This document shows positions 43,211-53,004 of a stretch of 64,000 nucleotides of DNA, piece by piece. The notes under the pieces were generated by a model. It worked only from the letters and a program-made list of their open reading frames with translations, did not search any database and was not told where the DNA came from. The stretch is taken from contig NZ_JACONT010000001.1 of the NCBI RefSeq assembly GCF_014358075.1, positions 186,001 to 250,000 on the forward strand. The letters are read 5' to 3'. Source of the DNA: Sphingomonas albertensis. GTDB lineage: Bacteria; Pseudomonadota; Alphaproteobacteria; Sphingomonadales; Sphingomonadaceae. A program made the translations under genes and the position numbers. Each line of letters opens with the position of its first letter. Position 1 is the first letter of the stretch.

Positions 43211-43837
43211 ATGGGCGGGATAACCGGCGCGACGAGCGGCAAGTTCGTCCTGATGGCGGCGACCCTGTTGTTTCACGGCAGGGTCGACAACGCACGCACC
43301 CTGATCGCGATCGTACCGGGCTCGCCGCATTCGGCAATCGGCGCCACGCTCGCCGATCGGATCGTGCACCGCGGCCGGGTCAAGATCGGCATCCGCGCGG
43401 AGTATCTCTACGCGCCGATCGTCGCGGTCGAACCCGATCCGGCGGCAGGCGCGGAGCTGCGGATCGGCCAGGATATCCTCGACGCCAACCCGATCGAGAT
43501 AGACTTTCCGCACCACGAACTCCGCCTTTTGCTGCCCGGCGAAGCAGCGCACGCCGAACGCAGGATGACCGCGATCCCGGTCACGCACCAGGCCGACGGC
43601 TCGATGACGGTGCCGCTAACGCTCGACGCTGCGCCACCGACCGCGGCGGTGCTCGATCTTGCCCACGCCACCGACGTGGCCGCGCCGACCGCCGCCGGCG
43701 CCGTCGCGCTCGGGCATGCTGTCCTGAAGAACGTCGTCATCACACGCGGCGCTATCCCGTCGGTCGGGCTCACTGCGTTCAAGGACATGCGGGTGATCTT
43801 CGACCTCGGCCACGACCGGATCTGGGTCGCGACCTGA
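43211..43837 (+). CDS. Retropepsin-like (clan AA) fold protein lacking the catalytic Asp
   Basis: 208-aa protein with the repeated pattern of bacterial single-domain aspartyl proteases. An ALIDTGA-like strand is here LIAIVPGSPHSAI, followed by GQDILDANPIEIDFPHHELRLLL. A second, similar half follows with AVLDLAHATDV and MRVIFDLGHDRIWV. The usual catalytic Asp-Thr-Gly is absent in the first half (Val-Pro-Gly), and the second half has no clear DTG, so it is probably not a working protease. No signal peptide is evident. It starts three bases after the efflux channel gene, in the same run. Function unknown. Confidence 0.65.
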   Translation: MGGITGATSGKFVLMAATLLFHGRVDNARTLIAIVPGSPHSAIGATLADRIVHRGRVKIGIRAEYLYAPIVAVEPDPAAGAELRIGQDILDANPIEIDFPHHELRLLLPGEAAHAERRMTAIPVTHQADGSMTVPLTLDAAPPTAAVLDLAHATDVAAPTAAGAVALGHAVLKNVVITRGAIPSVGLTAFKDMRVIFDLGHDRIWVAT

Positions 43838-43858
43838 CCCGGCTGTGGCGGTCGGCTG

Positions 43859-45103
43859 TCACTGCAAGCGGGCGGCCGATTCCTTCAGCGGGATGGCGGG
43901 CGATGCCAGATCGGCGTGGTCGGTCGGTGCAAGCAGGCCGATCAGCGCCCGACCCTGCACATAGTCGCGGGTCGCGTTGACGCAGTCGAGCGCGACGATG
44001 CGACCGTGCTTGAGATAGATCAGCGAAAACGATCGCGTCGCGGGCTCGCCGCGGATGATCACCGTGTCGTGGCCGGCCGAAAGCCCGACGGTCTGCAGTT
44101 TCAGATCATATTGATTGGACCAGAACCAGGGGACGGCGTGGTAGGGTTGCGGATCGCCGGTGATCGTTCGGGCGACGACGTTCGCCTGATCGGAGGCGTT
44201 CTGGACCGATTCCAGGCGGATGACGGCGCCGCCCGCATACGCATTGGCATGAGCCGCACAATCGCCGATCGCAAAGACATCGGGCAGGCTGGTGCGGCAG
44301 AACGTGTCGACCAGCACGCCGTTGTCACCCTCCGCGCCTGCCGCTAGAAGCGGCTCGACTGCGGGTTCGATACCGATGCCGACGATCACCATCTCGCACG
44401 CCAGTATTTCCCCGTCGATGAGACGCACGCCGCTGGCTGCACCGTCGCGTTCCTCAATGCAGGCGACCTTGGCTTCTAGGCGGATATCCACACCGTGCGC
44501 CCGATGCTCGGCTTCGAAGAACCGCGACAAGGGCTCGCCGGCGACGCGCGCTAGGACCCGGTCGAGCGCTTCGAGGACGGTGACGTGCTTGCCGAGTTTG
44601 TTCAGGACGGCCGCGGCTTCGAGCCCGATATACCCCCCGCCGATCACCACGACGCGGGAGACGCCCGGGAGTTCGGCGATCATCCGGTCGACGTCCGCGC
44701 GGTTGCGGACCGCGTGGACGCCGCGCAACGCATGCCCGGTACAGGACAGCCGCCGGGGCGATCCGCCCGTCGCCCAGACCAGTGATTCATAGCCGATCGC
44801 CGAACCGTCGCCGAGCGTCACGGTCTTTGCGATTGGATTGACGTGGGTTGCGCGACGGCCGGGCAGCAGCGTTATCGCGCGCTCGTCCCAGAACGCCGGT
44901 GGACGGATCAATAGGCGCTCGAACGGCTTGTCACCCGACAGATACTCCTTCGACAGCGGCGGCCGTTCGTAGGGATGGTCGGGTTCGTCGCCGAGCAGCG
45001 CGATGGTGCCCTCATACTTGCGTTGGCGCAGCGAGACCGCGGCCTGGGCCCCGGCATGGCCCGCGCCGACGATCAGAACGTCGTAGGAAGTCGTGTGCGT
45101 CAT
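43859..45103 (-). CDS. FAD/NAD(P)-dependent ferredoxin reductase-like flavoprotein
   Basis: 414-aa reductase of the rubredoxin/putidaredoxin reductase type. FAD motif GAGHAG near residue 13, NAD(P) motif GGGYIG near 153, and the second FAD motif [10 protein letters not shown] near 275, then a C-terminal reductase domain. It would pass electrons from NAD(P)H to a small iron-sulfur protein. The internal ATG has GAGG five bases upstream. It follows cobA by 162 bases on the same strand, so it might supply electrons to NasA, although no ferredoxin gene is visible nearby. Confidence 0.85.
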   Translation of the reverse strand: MTHTTSYDVLIVGAGHAGAQAAVSLRQRKYEGTIALLGDEPDHPYERPPLSKEYLSGDKPFERLLIRPPAFWDERAITLLPGRRATHVNPIAKTVTLGDGSAIGYESLVWATGGSPRRLSCTGHALRGVHAVRNRADVDRMIAELPGVSRVVVIGGGYIGLEAAAVLNKLGKHVTVLEALDRVLARVAGEPLSRFFEAEHRAHGVDIRLEAKVACIEERDGAASGVRLIDGEILACEMVIVGIGIEPAVEPLLAAGAEGDNGVLVDTFCRTSLPDVFAIGDCAAHANAYAGGAVIRLESVQNASDQANVVARTITGDPQPYHAVPWFWSNQYDLKLQTVGLSAGHDTVIIRGEPATRSFSLIYLKHGRIVALDCVNATRDYVQGRALIGLLAPTDHADLASPAIPLKESAARLQ

Positions 45104-45265
45104 CCGTACCTCGTCGCCACGCCGCATGGCGTTGATATCTGCCGGGGCCGTCGATCCATGAGGACAGCCTGCTCCGCCGGCGATGATATCCGCGGCAGCG
45201 TCGCGCGTCACGTTCCCGTTCTCGGTGGGGCTAGGCAGACTGCCGGCGGGAACGGGAGGGTGAGG

Positions 45266-46063
45266 TTAATCGCCACCGACGCTAGCAAAACGCGAGGACA
45301 CGAACCCCGTTTCCTCGACGGTTTCGAGCGTCCTCGAAGCGACCGCCTCGCCGATCAGCAACAGCGAGGGATCATGGTCGCTGATCGTCTCGACCAGAAA
45401 CGCCAGTGCCGACAGCCGTCCGCGCAGAATGCGTTCGGTCGGAAGCGAGACGTTGACCGCGACCATCACCGGCGTGTCGGCCGCGCGGCCCGCCGCGATC
45501 AGGTTGCGCGCAACTTCGGCAGCGGCGGCGCGGCCCATGTAGACCGCGAGCGTTGCGTCGGGCGCGGCGAGCGCGGTCCAGTCGAGATCGAGCGCTTCGC
45601 CGGCGCGCGCGTGCGCGGTGACGAAGGTGAGCTTGCGCGCGAGGCCGCGCAGCGTCAGCGAGGCGCCGCCCGAGGCTGCGGCGGCGCTGGCGGCGGTAAT
45701 GCCGGGGCATATCTTCACCGCGATGCCATTGGCGGCGAGATGATCCATCTCTTCGGTCGAGCGGCCGAAGATCGAGGGATCGCCGCCCTTCAGGCGGACG
45801 ACGCGCTTGCCGGCGAGCGCTGCGCTGGCGATGATGACGTTGATCGAAACCTGATCCTTCGAATGACGACCCGATCGCTTGCCGACGCTTACCATCTCGG
45901 TTCCCGCCGGAACGAGCGCGAGGACGCCCGCGCCGACCAGCGCGTCGTAGAACACGATGTCGGCGGCGACGATCAGCCGTTCGGCCTTCCGCGTGAGGAG
46001 GTCGGGATCGCCGGGGCCGGCACCGACCAGCCAGACCGAACCGGGCGGGAAATCATGCGACAT
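45266..46063 (-). CDS. cobA: Uroporphyrinogen-III C-methyltransferase
   Basis: 265-aa SAM-dependent methyltransferase that converts uroporphyrinogen III to precorrin-2, the first step towards sirohaem needed by NirB. Family motifs are VGAGPGDPDLLT at 13-24, VRLKGGDP and PGITAASAAAA. It has only the methyltransferase domain, without the CysG oxidase/chelatase part. Overlaps the end of nasA by 11 bases. AAGGA lies seven bases before its ATG. Its place in the nitrate operon suits its role. Confidence 0.93.
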   Translation of the reverse strand: MSHDFPPGSVWLVGAGPGDPDLLTRKAERLIVAADIVFYDALVGAGVLALVPAGTEMVSVGKRSGRHSKDQVSINVIIASAALAGKRVVRLKGGDPSIFGRSTEEMDHLAANGIAVKICPGITAASAAAASGGASLTLRGLARKLTFVTAHARAGEALDLDWTALAAPDATLAVYMGRAAAAEVARNLIAAGRAADTPVMVAVNVSLPTERILRGRLSALAFLVETISDHDPSLLLIGEAVASRTLETVEETGFVSSRFASVGGD

Positions 46064-48647
46064 GGGCTGATCCTTGCGTGACGAGGAGTTTGGCGAGGGC
46101 AGGGCGGCACGATCCGCAATTGGTGCCGGCCTTCAGCGCCGCACCGATTGCGGGAACGTTGGCGAGCTGCTGGTCGGCGATCGCGGCGAGAATGGTCTTC
46201 AGCCCGACGTCGAAGCACGCGCAGACGATCGGGCCACGATCGACCTGAGCACCCGGCGCGCGGCCGGCGAGCAAGGTGGGCGCAGCGATGGCCTCGCTCA
46301 GTTGCGCGACGAGCCAGTCGCGGGGCGGGAGCATGCCGTCCCGGGTAACGAACAGGACGGCGGCGAGCCTGCCGCTCTCCAATATCGCGATCCGGCGCGA
46401 GCCCCGAGCCGCATCGACCGCTTCGATCCGCTGGCCCTTGGGCAGCAGCGCGTCGAGTGCGGCGGCGTCGCCGTTGCCCGCCATGTCCCACGCCGTTCCA
46501 CCCGGTACCGCGACGCGCGTCGCCCACAGGCAATCGGGGCGCGTCGCCAGTTCGCCGCGGACCACGACGAAGCCGCGCCACTCGGTCGCGACGTGCTCGA
46601 TCCGAACGGGCGTGGATTTGAAACCCGGCTGACCCGAGACAGGGTCGGCGAGCGGGCGAGGGAGAAGCCCGGCGCGGCCGCCGCTCGCGGTACGGTCGGT
46701 CCAGTGGATCGGCACGAACAGCTCGCCGATCCGCTGCGTCGCGACGACGGTCGCGCGGAAGACGCTGTCGCCCTGCGGCGTGATGACGCGCGCCAAGCCG
46801 CCATCAACGATCCCCAGCCGTACCGCGTCGTCGGGGTGAATCTCGACCAGCGGTTCCTCGCGGTGGCGCGCGAGCTTGGGCGACAGGCCGGTACGGGTCA
46901 TCGTATGCCACTGGTCGCGGTAGCGCCCGGTGTTGAGCGTCATCGGCCATTGCGTAAGCGGGGCGGCAACCGGTTTTTGCACGACCCGGACGAGGCGCGC
47001 GCGTCCGTCCGGCGTCGAAAATCGGCCGTCCGCGAAGGGCGCGCCGCCCCAACGGAACGGCGTCATCGCATCATATTCCGCATTGCCCTTAGCGGCATGA
47101 CCGGGAAGCGTGAACAGCCGCTTGCCATCGTTCTCATACGACGACAGCCGGCAATGCTCGCGCCAGATCTCGGCCGGACGGTCATAGGAGAACGCGGTCT
47201 TCCAGCCCATTCGCCGGCCGACTTCGGAGATGATCCACCAGTCGGGTTTCGCCTCGCCCGGCGCGGCCATAAACGCACGCTGGCGGCTGATCGTGCGATC
47301 GGAATTGGTGACGGTGCCGTCCTTCTCGCCCCATGCCGCGGCGGGCAGGCGGACGTGCGCGTGGACCGAGGTGTCGGTCGTCTCGATCACGTCGGAGACG
47401 ACGACGAACGGGCAGGCGGCCAGCGCCTCGCGCACGCGCCCGGCGTCGGGCATCGACACCGCGGGGTTGGTCGCCATCACCCACAGCGCCTTGATCCGGC
47501 CGTTGCCGAGTTCGCGGAACAGGTCGACGGCCTTCAGCCCCGGCTTGGTCGCCATGTTGGGCGCGGCCCAGAACCGGCCGACGCGGGCGACGTTCTCGGG
47601 TGCGAAATCCATGTGCGCGGCGAGGCTGGACGCGAGTCCGCCGACCTCGCGACCACCCATCGCATTAGGCTGGCCGGTGATCGAGAAGGGGGCTGCACCC
47701 GGCTTGCCGATCCGCCCGGTGGCAAGGTGGAGATTGGTGATCGCGTTGACCTGATCGGTGCCCGACAGCGACTGGTTCACGCCCTGACTGAACATTGTCA
47801 CGGTCTTCGGCGTCGCGGCGAACAGTTCGAAGAAGCGCCGGAGGTCCTGCGGCGGAACGTCGCAGATGCGCGCCACCGACCACAGGTCGCTGCCCTCGTC
47901 GAACTGGTCCCAGAACGCATCGGGCGTCGCGACGTGTGCGGCGAGATAGTCGTAATCGACCACGCCCGCGTCGCGACACCACGCGAGCAAGCCGTTCATC
48001 AGCGCGACGTCGGTGCCGGGCCGGATCGCGAGGTGGAGGTCGGCCTCGTCCGCGGTCTCGGTCCGGCGCGGGTCGATCACCACCAGCTTCGCGCCCGCGT
48101 CGCAGCGCGCGCGGATGCGTTGATAGACGATCGGGTGGCACCAGGCGGTGTTCGATCCGACCAGCACGATCAGGTCTGCAGCGTCGAGATCGTCGTAACT
48201 CGCGGGGACGATATCCTCGCCGAATGCGCGCATATGCCCCGCGACCGCGCTCGCCATGCATAGCCGCGAATTGGTGTCGATGTTCGCCGAGCCGATGAAG
48301 CCCTTCATCAGCTTGTTCGCGACGTAGTAATCCTCGGTGAGCAGTTGCCCTGAGACATAGAAGGCGACGCTGTTGGGGCCGTGCTGTGCGATCGTGTCGC
48401 GGAATCGTTTCGCGACGAGGTCGAGCGCCTTGTTCCAGGAGGCGCGACGCTGGCCGATCATCGGGGTGAGGAGGCGCCCTTCGAGTCCGGTCGTCTCGCC
48501 GAGATGCGTGCCCTTCGAGCAGAGCTTGCCGGTGTTGGCGGGGTGGTGCGGGTCGCCCTTGATCGTGACGGACCGCTCGCCGGTAGGAGTCGCGAGAATG
48601 CCGCAACCGACACCGCAATACGCGCACGTCGTGCGAACGGCCGCCAT
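46053..48647 (-). CDS. nasA: Assimilatory nitrate reductase catalytic subunit
   Basis: 864-aa cytoplasmic molybdenum (bis-MGD) nitrate reductase. [4Fe-4S] ligands are Cys8, Cys11, Cys15 and Cys43; Cys130 in SRLCMASAVAG is the expected Mo ligand. The C-terminus carries a BFD-like [2Fe-2S] domain with Cys809, Cys811, Cys844 and Cys847, as in Klebsiella-type NasA. The start MAAVRTTCAYCGVGC is chosen because it begins just before the cluster motif. Its ribosome site (GGGGGAGAGGG) belongs to the palindromic repeat at 48651-48749. Confidence 0.94.
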   Translation of the reverse strand: MAAVRTTCAYCGVGCGILATPTGERSVTIKGDPHHPANTGKLCSKGTHLGETTGLEGRLLTPMIGQRRASWNKALDLVAKRFRDTIAQHGPNSVAFYVSGQLLTEDYYVANKLMKGFIGSANIDTNSRLCMASAVAGHMRAFGEDIVPASYDDLDAADLIVLVGSNTAWCHPIVYQRIRARCDAGAKLVVIDPRRTETADEADLHLAIRPGTDVALMNGLLAWCRDAGVVDYDYLAAHVATPDAFWDQFDEGSDLWSVARICDVPPQDLRRFFELFAATPKTVTMFSQGVNQSLSGTDQVNAITNLHLATGRIGKPGAAPFSITGQPNAMGGREVGGLASSLAAHMDFAPENVARVGRFWAAPNMATKPGLKAVDLFRELGNGRIKALWVMATNPAVSMPDAGRVREALAACPFVVVSDVIETTDTSVHAHVRLPAAAWGEKDGTVTNSDRTISRQRAFMAAPGEAKPDWWIISEVGRRMGWKTAFSYDRPAEIWREHCRLSSYENDGKRLFTLPGHAAKGNAEYDAMTPFRWGGAPFADGRFSTPDGRARLVRVVQKPVAAPLTQWPMTLNTGRYRDQWHTMTRTGLSPKLARHREEPLVEIHPDDAVRLGIVDGGLARVITPQGDSVFRATVVATQRIGELFVPIHWTDRTASGGRAGLLPRPLADPVSGQPGFKSTPVRIEHVATEWRGFVVVRGELATRPDCLWATRVAVPGGTAWDMAGNGDAAALDALLPKGQRIEAVDAARGSRRIAILESGRLAAVLFVTRDGMLPPRDWLVAQLSEAIAAPTLLAGRAPGAQVDRGPIVCACFDVGLKTILAAIADQQLANVPAIGAALKAGTNCGSCRPALAKLLVTQGSAHVA

Positions 48648-48650
48648 TAG

Positions 48651-48749
48651 CCCTCTCCCCCTTGGGGAGAGGGTTGGGTGAGGGGGAGTTGGGACGGGCA
48701 GCACGCGCCCCAACCCCTCACCCCGACCCTCTCCCCAAAGGGGAGAGGG
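48651..48749. repeat. Long palindromic repeat between nirD and nasA
   Basis: CCCTCTCCCCCTTGGGGAGA begins one arm (from 48651) and its near-mirror ends at 48749 with AAAGGGGAGAGGG. Each arm also contains GAGGGG/CCCCTC blocks, so the element folds as nested hairpins. It is a different family from the mdcD element. On the transcribed (minus) strand its end supplies the purine-rich sequence just before the nasA ATG. Confidence 0.8.
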
Positions 48750-48762
48750 AGCAGTGGCACGA

Positions 48763-49101
48763 TCACGCCGCCGCTTTCATGGTCGAGGTGCGGCAGAGCA
48801 AAACCCGCCCACCGCTCACCTTCACCGGAATAACCGGCGTACACCCCTTGTCGTCGCCCAGCGCCTCGCCCGTATCCAGCGCGATCCGCCAGTTGTGCAG
48901 CGGGCACGCGACCGCGCCGCCATGCACGATCCCCTGCGACAGTCGCCCACCCTTGTGCGGGCACCGATCGGCGAGCGCGAAGACCTTGCCGTCGCCGGTG
49001 CGGAACACCGCGATGTCGTCGCCGCCGGTGACCTGCACGGTGCGGCTGCCGCGGACCGGGATCTCGTCGATCCAGCCGATATCGAGCCATTCGCCGATCA
49101 T
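48763..49101 (-). CDS. nirD: Nitrite reductase (NADH) small subunit
   Basis: 112-aa Rieske-type partner of NirB. The [2Fe-2S]-type motifs are CPHKGGRLS (about 47-55) and CPLHNW (about 66-71), so here the Rieske ligands Cys-X-His and Cys-X2-His are intact. NirBD reduces nitrite to ammonium with NADH in the cytoplasm. The ATG overlaps the nirB stop by four bases. Confidence 0.93.
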   Translation of the reverse strand: MIGEWLDIGWIDEIPVRGSRTVQVTGGDDIAVFRTGDGKVFALADRCPHKGGRLSQGIVHGGAVACPLHNWRIALDTGEALGDDKGCTPVIPVKVSGGRVLLCRTSTMKAAA

Positions 49102-51584
49102 GCCATTTCCCTCGTTGCGTCCAGGGGAGTAAACCGCGCCATCGGCGCATGCTGCTCACGATGCTCGCCCGCCGCGCGCGCCGCCCACGGATCGTCCTGC
49201 GTGAACTGCTGCGAGAACAGGAACCGTGCCGCCAGCGCATCGCGGCCCTCCGGATCGTCGGCGATCCGTTCGCGAATGTATTCCACGCCGATCCGCTCGA
49301 TCCACGGCGCGGTTCGTTCCAGATAGCGCGCTTCCTCGCGGTACAACTGGATGAACGCGGCGCAGTACTGCATCGCCTCCTCCTCGGTCGCGACCTTGCA
49401 CAGGAAGTCGGTGGCGCGGACCTTGATCCCGCCATTGCCACCGACCGACAGCTCGTAGCCGCTGTCGACGCAGACCATGCCGAAATCCTTGATCGTCGCC
49501 TCGGCGCAGTTGCGCGGGCAGCCGCTGACCGCGATCTTGAACTTGTGCGGCATCCAACTGCCCCAGGTCATCCGCTCGACCTTGACGCCGAGCCCGGTCG
49601 AATCCTGCGTTCCGAACCGGCACCAGTCCGAGCCGACGCAGGTCTTCACGGTCCGCAGCGACTTGCCGTACGCATGCCCGCTGACCATCCCCGCGGCGTT
49701 CAGATCCGCCCAGACCGCTGGCAGATCCTCCTTCTTGATCCCGAAGATGTCGAGCCGCTGGCCGCCCGTCACCTTGACCATCGGCGCATCGTATTTCTCG
49801 ACGACATCGGCGATCGCGCGCAGCTCGCGCGGGTTGGTGAGCCCGCCCCACATCCGCGGCACGACCGAATAGGTGCCGTCCTTCTGGATGTTGGCGTGCA
49901 CGCGCTCGTTGACGTAGCGGCTCTGCTGGTCGTCCTTGTAGTCGCCCGGCAGCGCGCAGAGCAGATAGTAATTGAGCGCAGGCCGGCACGACGAACACCC
50001 GTCCGGCGTCGACCAGCTCATCTTCTGCATGACTTCGGGGATCGAGCGCATACCTTGCGCGACGATCTCGCGGCGGACGTCGTCGTGGCCGAAGCTGGTG
50101 CATTTGCACATCGTCTTGACCGAACGTTCGCCCGAATACTCGTCGCCCAGCGTGACCGCGAGCAGCGTCTCGACCAGCCCGGTGCACGATCCGCACGACG
50201 CCGACGCCTTGCAGGTCGCGCGGACCGCATCGAGCGTCGCGTTCCCGGCGCCGATGCACGCCACGACCTTGCCCTTGGTGACGCCGTTGCAGCCGCAGAT
50301 CTCTGCATCGTCGGAGAGCGCCGCAACGGCCGCCTTAGGGTCCGCTTGCGCCCCTCCAGAGGCGAAGGACTGGCCGAAGATCAGCATGTCGCGGATCGGA
50401 GCGATGTCTTCCGCCCGCTTGAGCAGGTCGAAATACCAGCCGCCATCGGTCGTGTCGCCGTACAGCACCGCGCCGACGATCCGGTCGTCCTTGACCACGA
50501 CGCGCTTGTAGATGCCGCGCGAGGCATCGCGCAGGACGATGTCCTCCGCGCCTGCACCGCCCGAGAAATCGCCTGCCGAGAACACGTCGAGCCCGGCGAC
50601 CTTCAATTTGGTCGAGGTCACCGATCCGCGGTAGCCGCTGTGACTGTCGGTCAGCCCGTCGGCGAGCGCGCGACACATGTCCCACAGCGGCGCGACGAGG
50701 CCGTAGACGTTGCCGTCATGCTCGACGCATTCGCCTACCGCGAGGATCGATGGGTCGCTGGTGACCATGTGGTCGTCGACCTTGATCCCGCGGCCGATTT
50801 CGAGCCCGGCGTCGCGCGCGAGGGCGACGGAGGGGCGGATGCCGACTGCCATGACGACGAGGCTGGCGGGGATCAGCGTGCCGTCTTTCAGCAGCACGCC
50901 CTCGACGCGGGTATCGCCGACGATCTCGGCGGTGTTGGCTTCGGTGAGGATGACCTGACCGCGCGATTCCAGCGCCGACTTGAGCAACCACCCCGCCGCC
51001 TCGTCGAGCTGCCGCTCCATCAGCGTCGGCATCAGGTGGATCACCGTGACCTTCATGCCGCGTAACGTGAGGCCGTGTGCGGCCTCCAGCCCGAGCAGCC
51101 CGCCGCCGATGACGACCGCGGCGCCACCCTTTCCAGCAGCGGCGAGCATATGGTCGACGTCTGCCATGTCGCGGAACGAGATGACGCCGGGCAGATCCTT
51201 GCCGGGGACGGGGATGATGAACGGATCGGAGCCGGTCGCGATCAGCAGCCGGTCGTACGACACCGTCAGCCCAGAGCGCGCGGTGACGGTCTTCGCCGTC
51301 CGGTCGATCGCCTGGACCGGATCGCTGGTCACCAGTTCGATCGTGTTGGTGGCATACCAGGCGTGGTCGTTGATGACGATCTGCTCGAACGTCTTCTCGC
51401 CCGCCAGCACCGGCGACAGCATGATGCGGTTGTAGTTCACGTGCGGCTCGGCACCGAAGATCGTCACGCGGTACCGGGTCGGATCGCGCGCGATCAGTTC
51501 CTCGACCGCGCGGCAGCCGGCCATGCCGTTGCCGATCACGACCAAGTGTTCGCGGGTGTCGGGGGAGGGGGTTTGGTGGTCCAT
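49098..51584 (-). CDS. nirB: Nitrite reductase (NADH) large subunit
   Basis: 828-aa sirohaem enzyme. N-terminal FAD/NAD domains (VVIGNGMAG at 15-23, VIGGGLLGLEAAHG further on). A BFD-like [2Fe-2S] region has CGCNGVTKG and SCGSCTGL, followed by a second such CSSCRPAL segment. The sirohaem/[4Fe-4S] domain ends with TCVGSDWCRFG and SGCPRNCAEA, giving the Cys-X5-Cys and Cys-X3-Cys ligands. It reduces nitrite to ammonium in six electrons. Lies 37 bases after the transporter gene. Confidence 0.95.
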   Translation of the reverse strand: MDHQTPSPDTREHLVVIGNGMAGCRAVEELIARDPTRYRVTIFGAEPHVNYNRIMLSPVLAGEKTFEQIVINDHAWYATNTIELVTSDPVQAIDRTAKTVTARSGLTVSYDRLLIATGSDPFIIPVPGKDLPGVISFRDMADVDHMLAAAGKGGAAVVIGGGLLGLEAAHGLTLRGMKVTVIHLMPTLMERQLDEAAGWLLKSALESRGQVILTEANTAEIVGDTRVEGVLLKDGTLIPASLVVMAVGIRPSVALARDAGLEIGRGIKVDDHMVTSDPSILAVGECVEHDGNVYGLVAPLWDMCRALADGLTDSHSGYRGSVTSTKLKVAGLDVFSAGDFSGGAGAEDIVLRDASRGIYKRVVVKDDRIVGAVLYGDTTDGGWYFDLLKRAEDIAPIRDMLIFGQSFASGGAQADPKAAVAALSDDAEICGCNGVTKGKVVACIGAGNATLDAVRATCKASASCGSCTGLVETLLAVTLGDEYSGERSVKTMCKCTSFGHDDVRREIVAQGMRSIPEVMQKMSWSTPDGCSSCRPALNYYLLCALPGDYKDDQQSRYVNERVHANIQKDGTYSVVPRMWGGLTNPRELRAIADVVEKYDAPMVKVTGGQRLDIFGIKKEDLPAVWADLNAAGMVSGHAYGKSLRTVKTCVGSDWCRFGTQDSTGLGVKVERMTWGSWMPHKFKIAVSGCPRNCAEATIKDFGMVCVDSGYELSVGGNGGIKVRATDFLCKVATEEEAMQYCAAFIQLYREEARYLERTAPWIERIGVEYIRERIADDPEGRDALAARFLFSQQFTQDDPWAARAAGEHREQHAPMARFTPLDATREMA

Positions 51585-51621
51585 CAGATCGTCCAGTCGG
51601 GTTGGAGCCGGGGAAGGGAGG

Positions 51622-53004
51622 TCATGCGGGGAGCGCGCGGTTGACCGAGCGGTCGCTGGTGCGGCGTGCGTCGAGCGCCGCGTCGAGCAGCGCGCGCTCG
51701 TCCGATTTGTGCGTGGCCGAGAAGCGGACGGCGAGCGCGCAGACCGCGGTGCCTGCGACGACGTAGCCGAGCACGATGAGGCATTGCTGCGGGGTGGCCG
51801 ACGCCTTGTTGAGGAACCCCGCCGCGACCGCGCCGATGTTGCCGCCCGCGCCGATCAGCCCGGCGACACCGCCCAGCGCCTTGCGGTCGATGAACGGCAC
51901 CAGCGCATAGGTCGCGCCGCACGCCATGTGCGTGAACAGCCCGAACATCGTCATCGCCAGGATCGCGAGCGTGACGCTGCCGGCATGACCGAACAGCACC
52001 AGCCCGACGCCTTCGCCGAGCATCAGCGCGAACAACAGCAGCGCGCGGCCATCGAGGCCCTTCACGAGCGCGATCCGGTCGCTCGCGATCCCGCCGAGCG
52101 CACGGGCGAACAGCGCGAGACCGCCGAATATCCCGGCGGCGAGGCCCGCATTGGTCAGCGAAAGGCCGAATCGGTCGACGTAATAGCTGGCGGCGATGTT
52201 ATGGATGAAAATCTCGACGCCGAAGCACGCGCCATAGGTCGCAGCGAGCATCCAGGTGCGGTAATTGGCGGCGGCGCGGCGGAAGATCGCCATGCCGGTC
52301 GCCTTGCCGCCGTCGAGGTCGATGCCCGCCGCGCGGAGGTCGACGATGTCGCCCTGCGGCGTATCCTGCGTGTAGCGCGCATAGACGAACGCCATCGCGA
52401 CCATAGCCACGCCGGGTACGAACATCGCCGCGCGCCAGCCGAAGGCGTGCTCGACGCCTAGGCCGACCAGCGCCGCGACTACCAGCGGCATCAGGCTCTG
52501 CGCCGCGCCGCCGCCGGCATTGCCCCAGCCGCCGACGGTCGCGTTCGCGGTGCCGACGACGTTGGGCGCGAACATCACGCTCGTATGATATTGCGTGATG
52601 ACGAACGATGCGCCGATCGCGCCGATCGCGAGGCGGAAGAACAGGAACGTCTCGTAGGTCTGCGCGAACGCCAGCCCGAACACCGGGATCGCACCGATCA
52701 GCAGCAGCCACGTATAGGTGCGCCGCGGACCGAACCGGTCGCAGAGCGGCCCGACCACCAGCCGCACCAGGATCGTCACCGCGACCGCGGCGATGTTGAT
52801 ATTGGCGATCTGATCCTTGCTGAGGCCGAACTCGGCCTTGATCAGCGGCATCAACGGCGCGGCGGCGAACCACGCGAAGAAGCACACGAAGAACGCGAGC
52901 CACGTGACATGGAACGCGCGCATCTGCGGCGTGGCGGCGCTGAACAGGTCGATCCTGGTGGCTTTCGGCGCGGCGGTGTCGATACCCGGTGATGCGAACA
53001 ACAT
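51622..53004 (-). CDS. Nitrate/nitrite MFS transporter (NarK/NasA type)
   Basis: 460-aa major facilitator protein with about twelve transmembrane helices. Nitrate-porter signatures are GGWGNAGGGAAQ in helix 5 and GAGGNIGAVAAGF in helix 11. It probably imports nitrate for assimilation. GGGGGA lies seven bases before this ATG; an upstream in-frame extension of nine residues is not needed. First structural gene after the leader, followed by nirB, nirD, nasA and cobA. Confidence 0.93.
   Translation of the reverse strand: MLFASPGIDTAAPKATRIDLFSAATPQMRAFHVTWLAFFVCFFAWFAAAPLMPLIKAEFGLSKDQIANINIAAVAVTILVRLVVGPLCDRFGPRRTYTWLLLIGAIPVFGLAFAQTYETFLFFRLAIGAIGASFVITQYHTSVMFAPNVVGTANATVGGWGNAGGGAAQSLMPLVVAALVGLGVEHAFGWRAAMFVPGVAMVAMAFVYARYTQDTPQGDIVDLRAAGIDLDGGKATGMAIFRRAAANYRTWMLAATYGACFGVEIFIHNIAASYYVDRFGLSLTNAGLAAGIFGGLALFARALGGIASDRIALVKGLDGRALLLFALMLGEGVGLVLFGHAGSVTLAILAMTMFGLFTHMACGATYALVPFIDRKALGGVAGLIGAGGNIGAVAAGFLNKASATPQQCLIVLGYVVAGTAVCALAVRFSATHKSDERALLDAALDARRTSDRSVNRALPA

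Noticed and set aside
45211-45254. Terminator hairpin after cobA (CGTTCCCG / CGGGAACG)
   Set aside because: The loop would be about 28 bases and no T-run follows, so it is not supported as a terminator.
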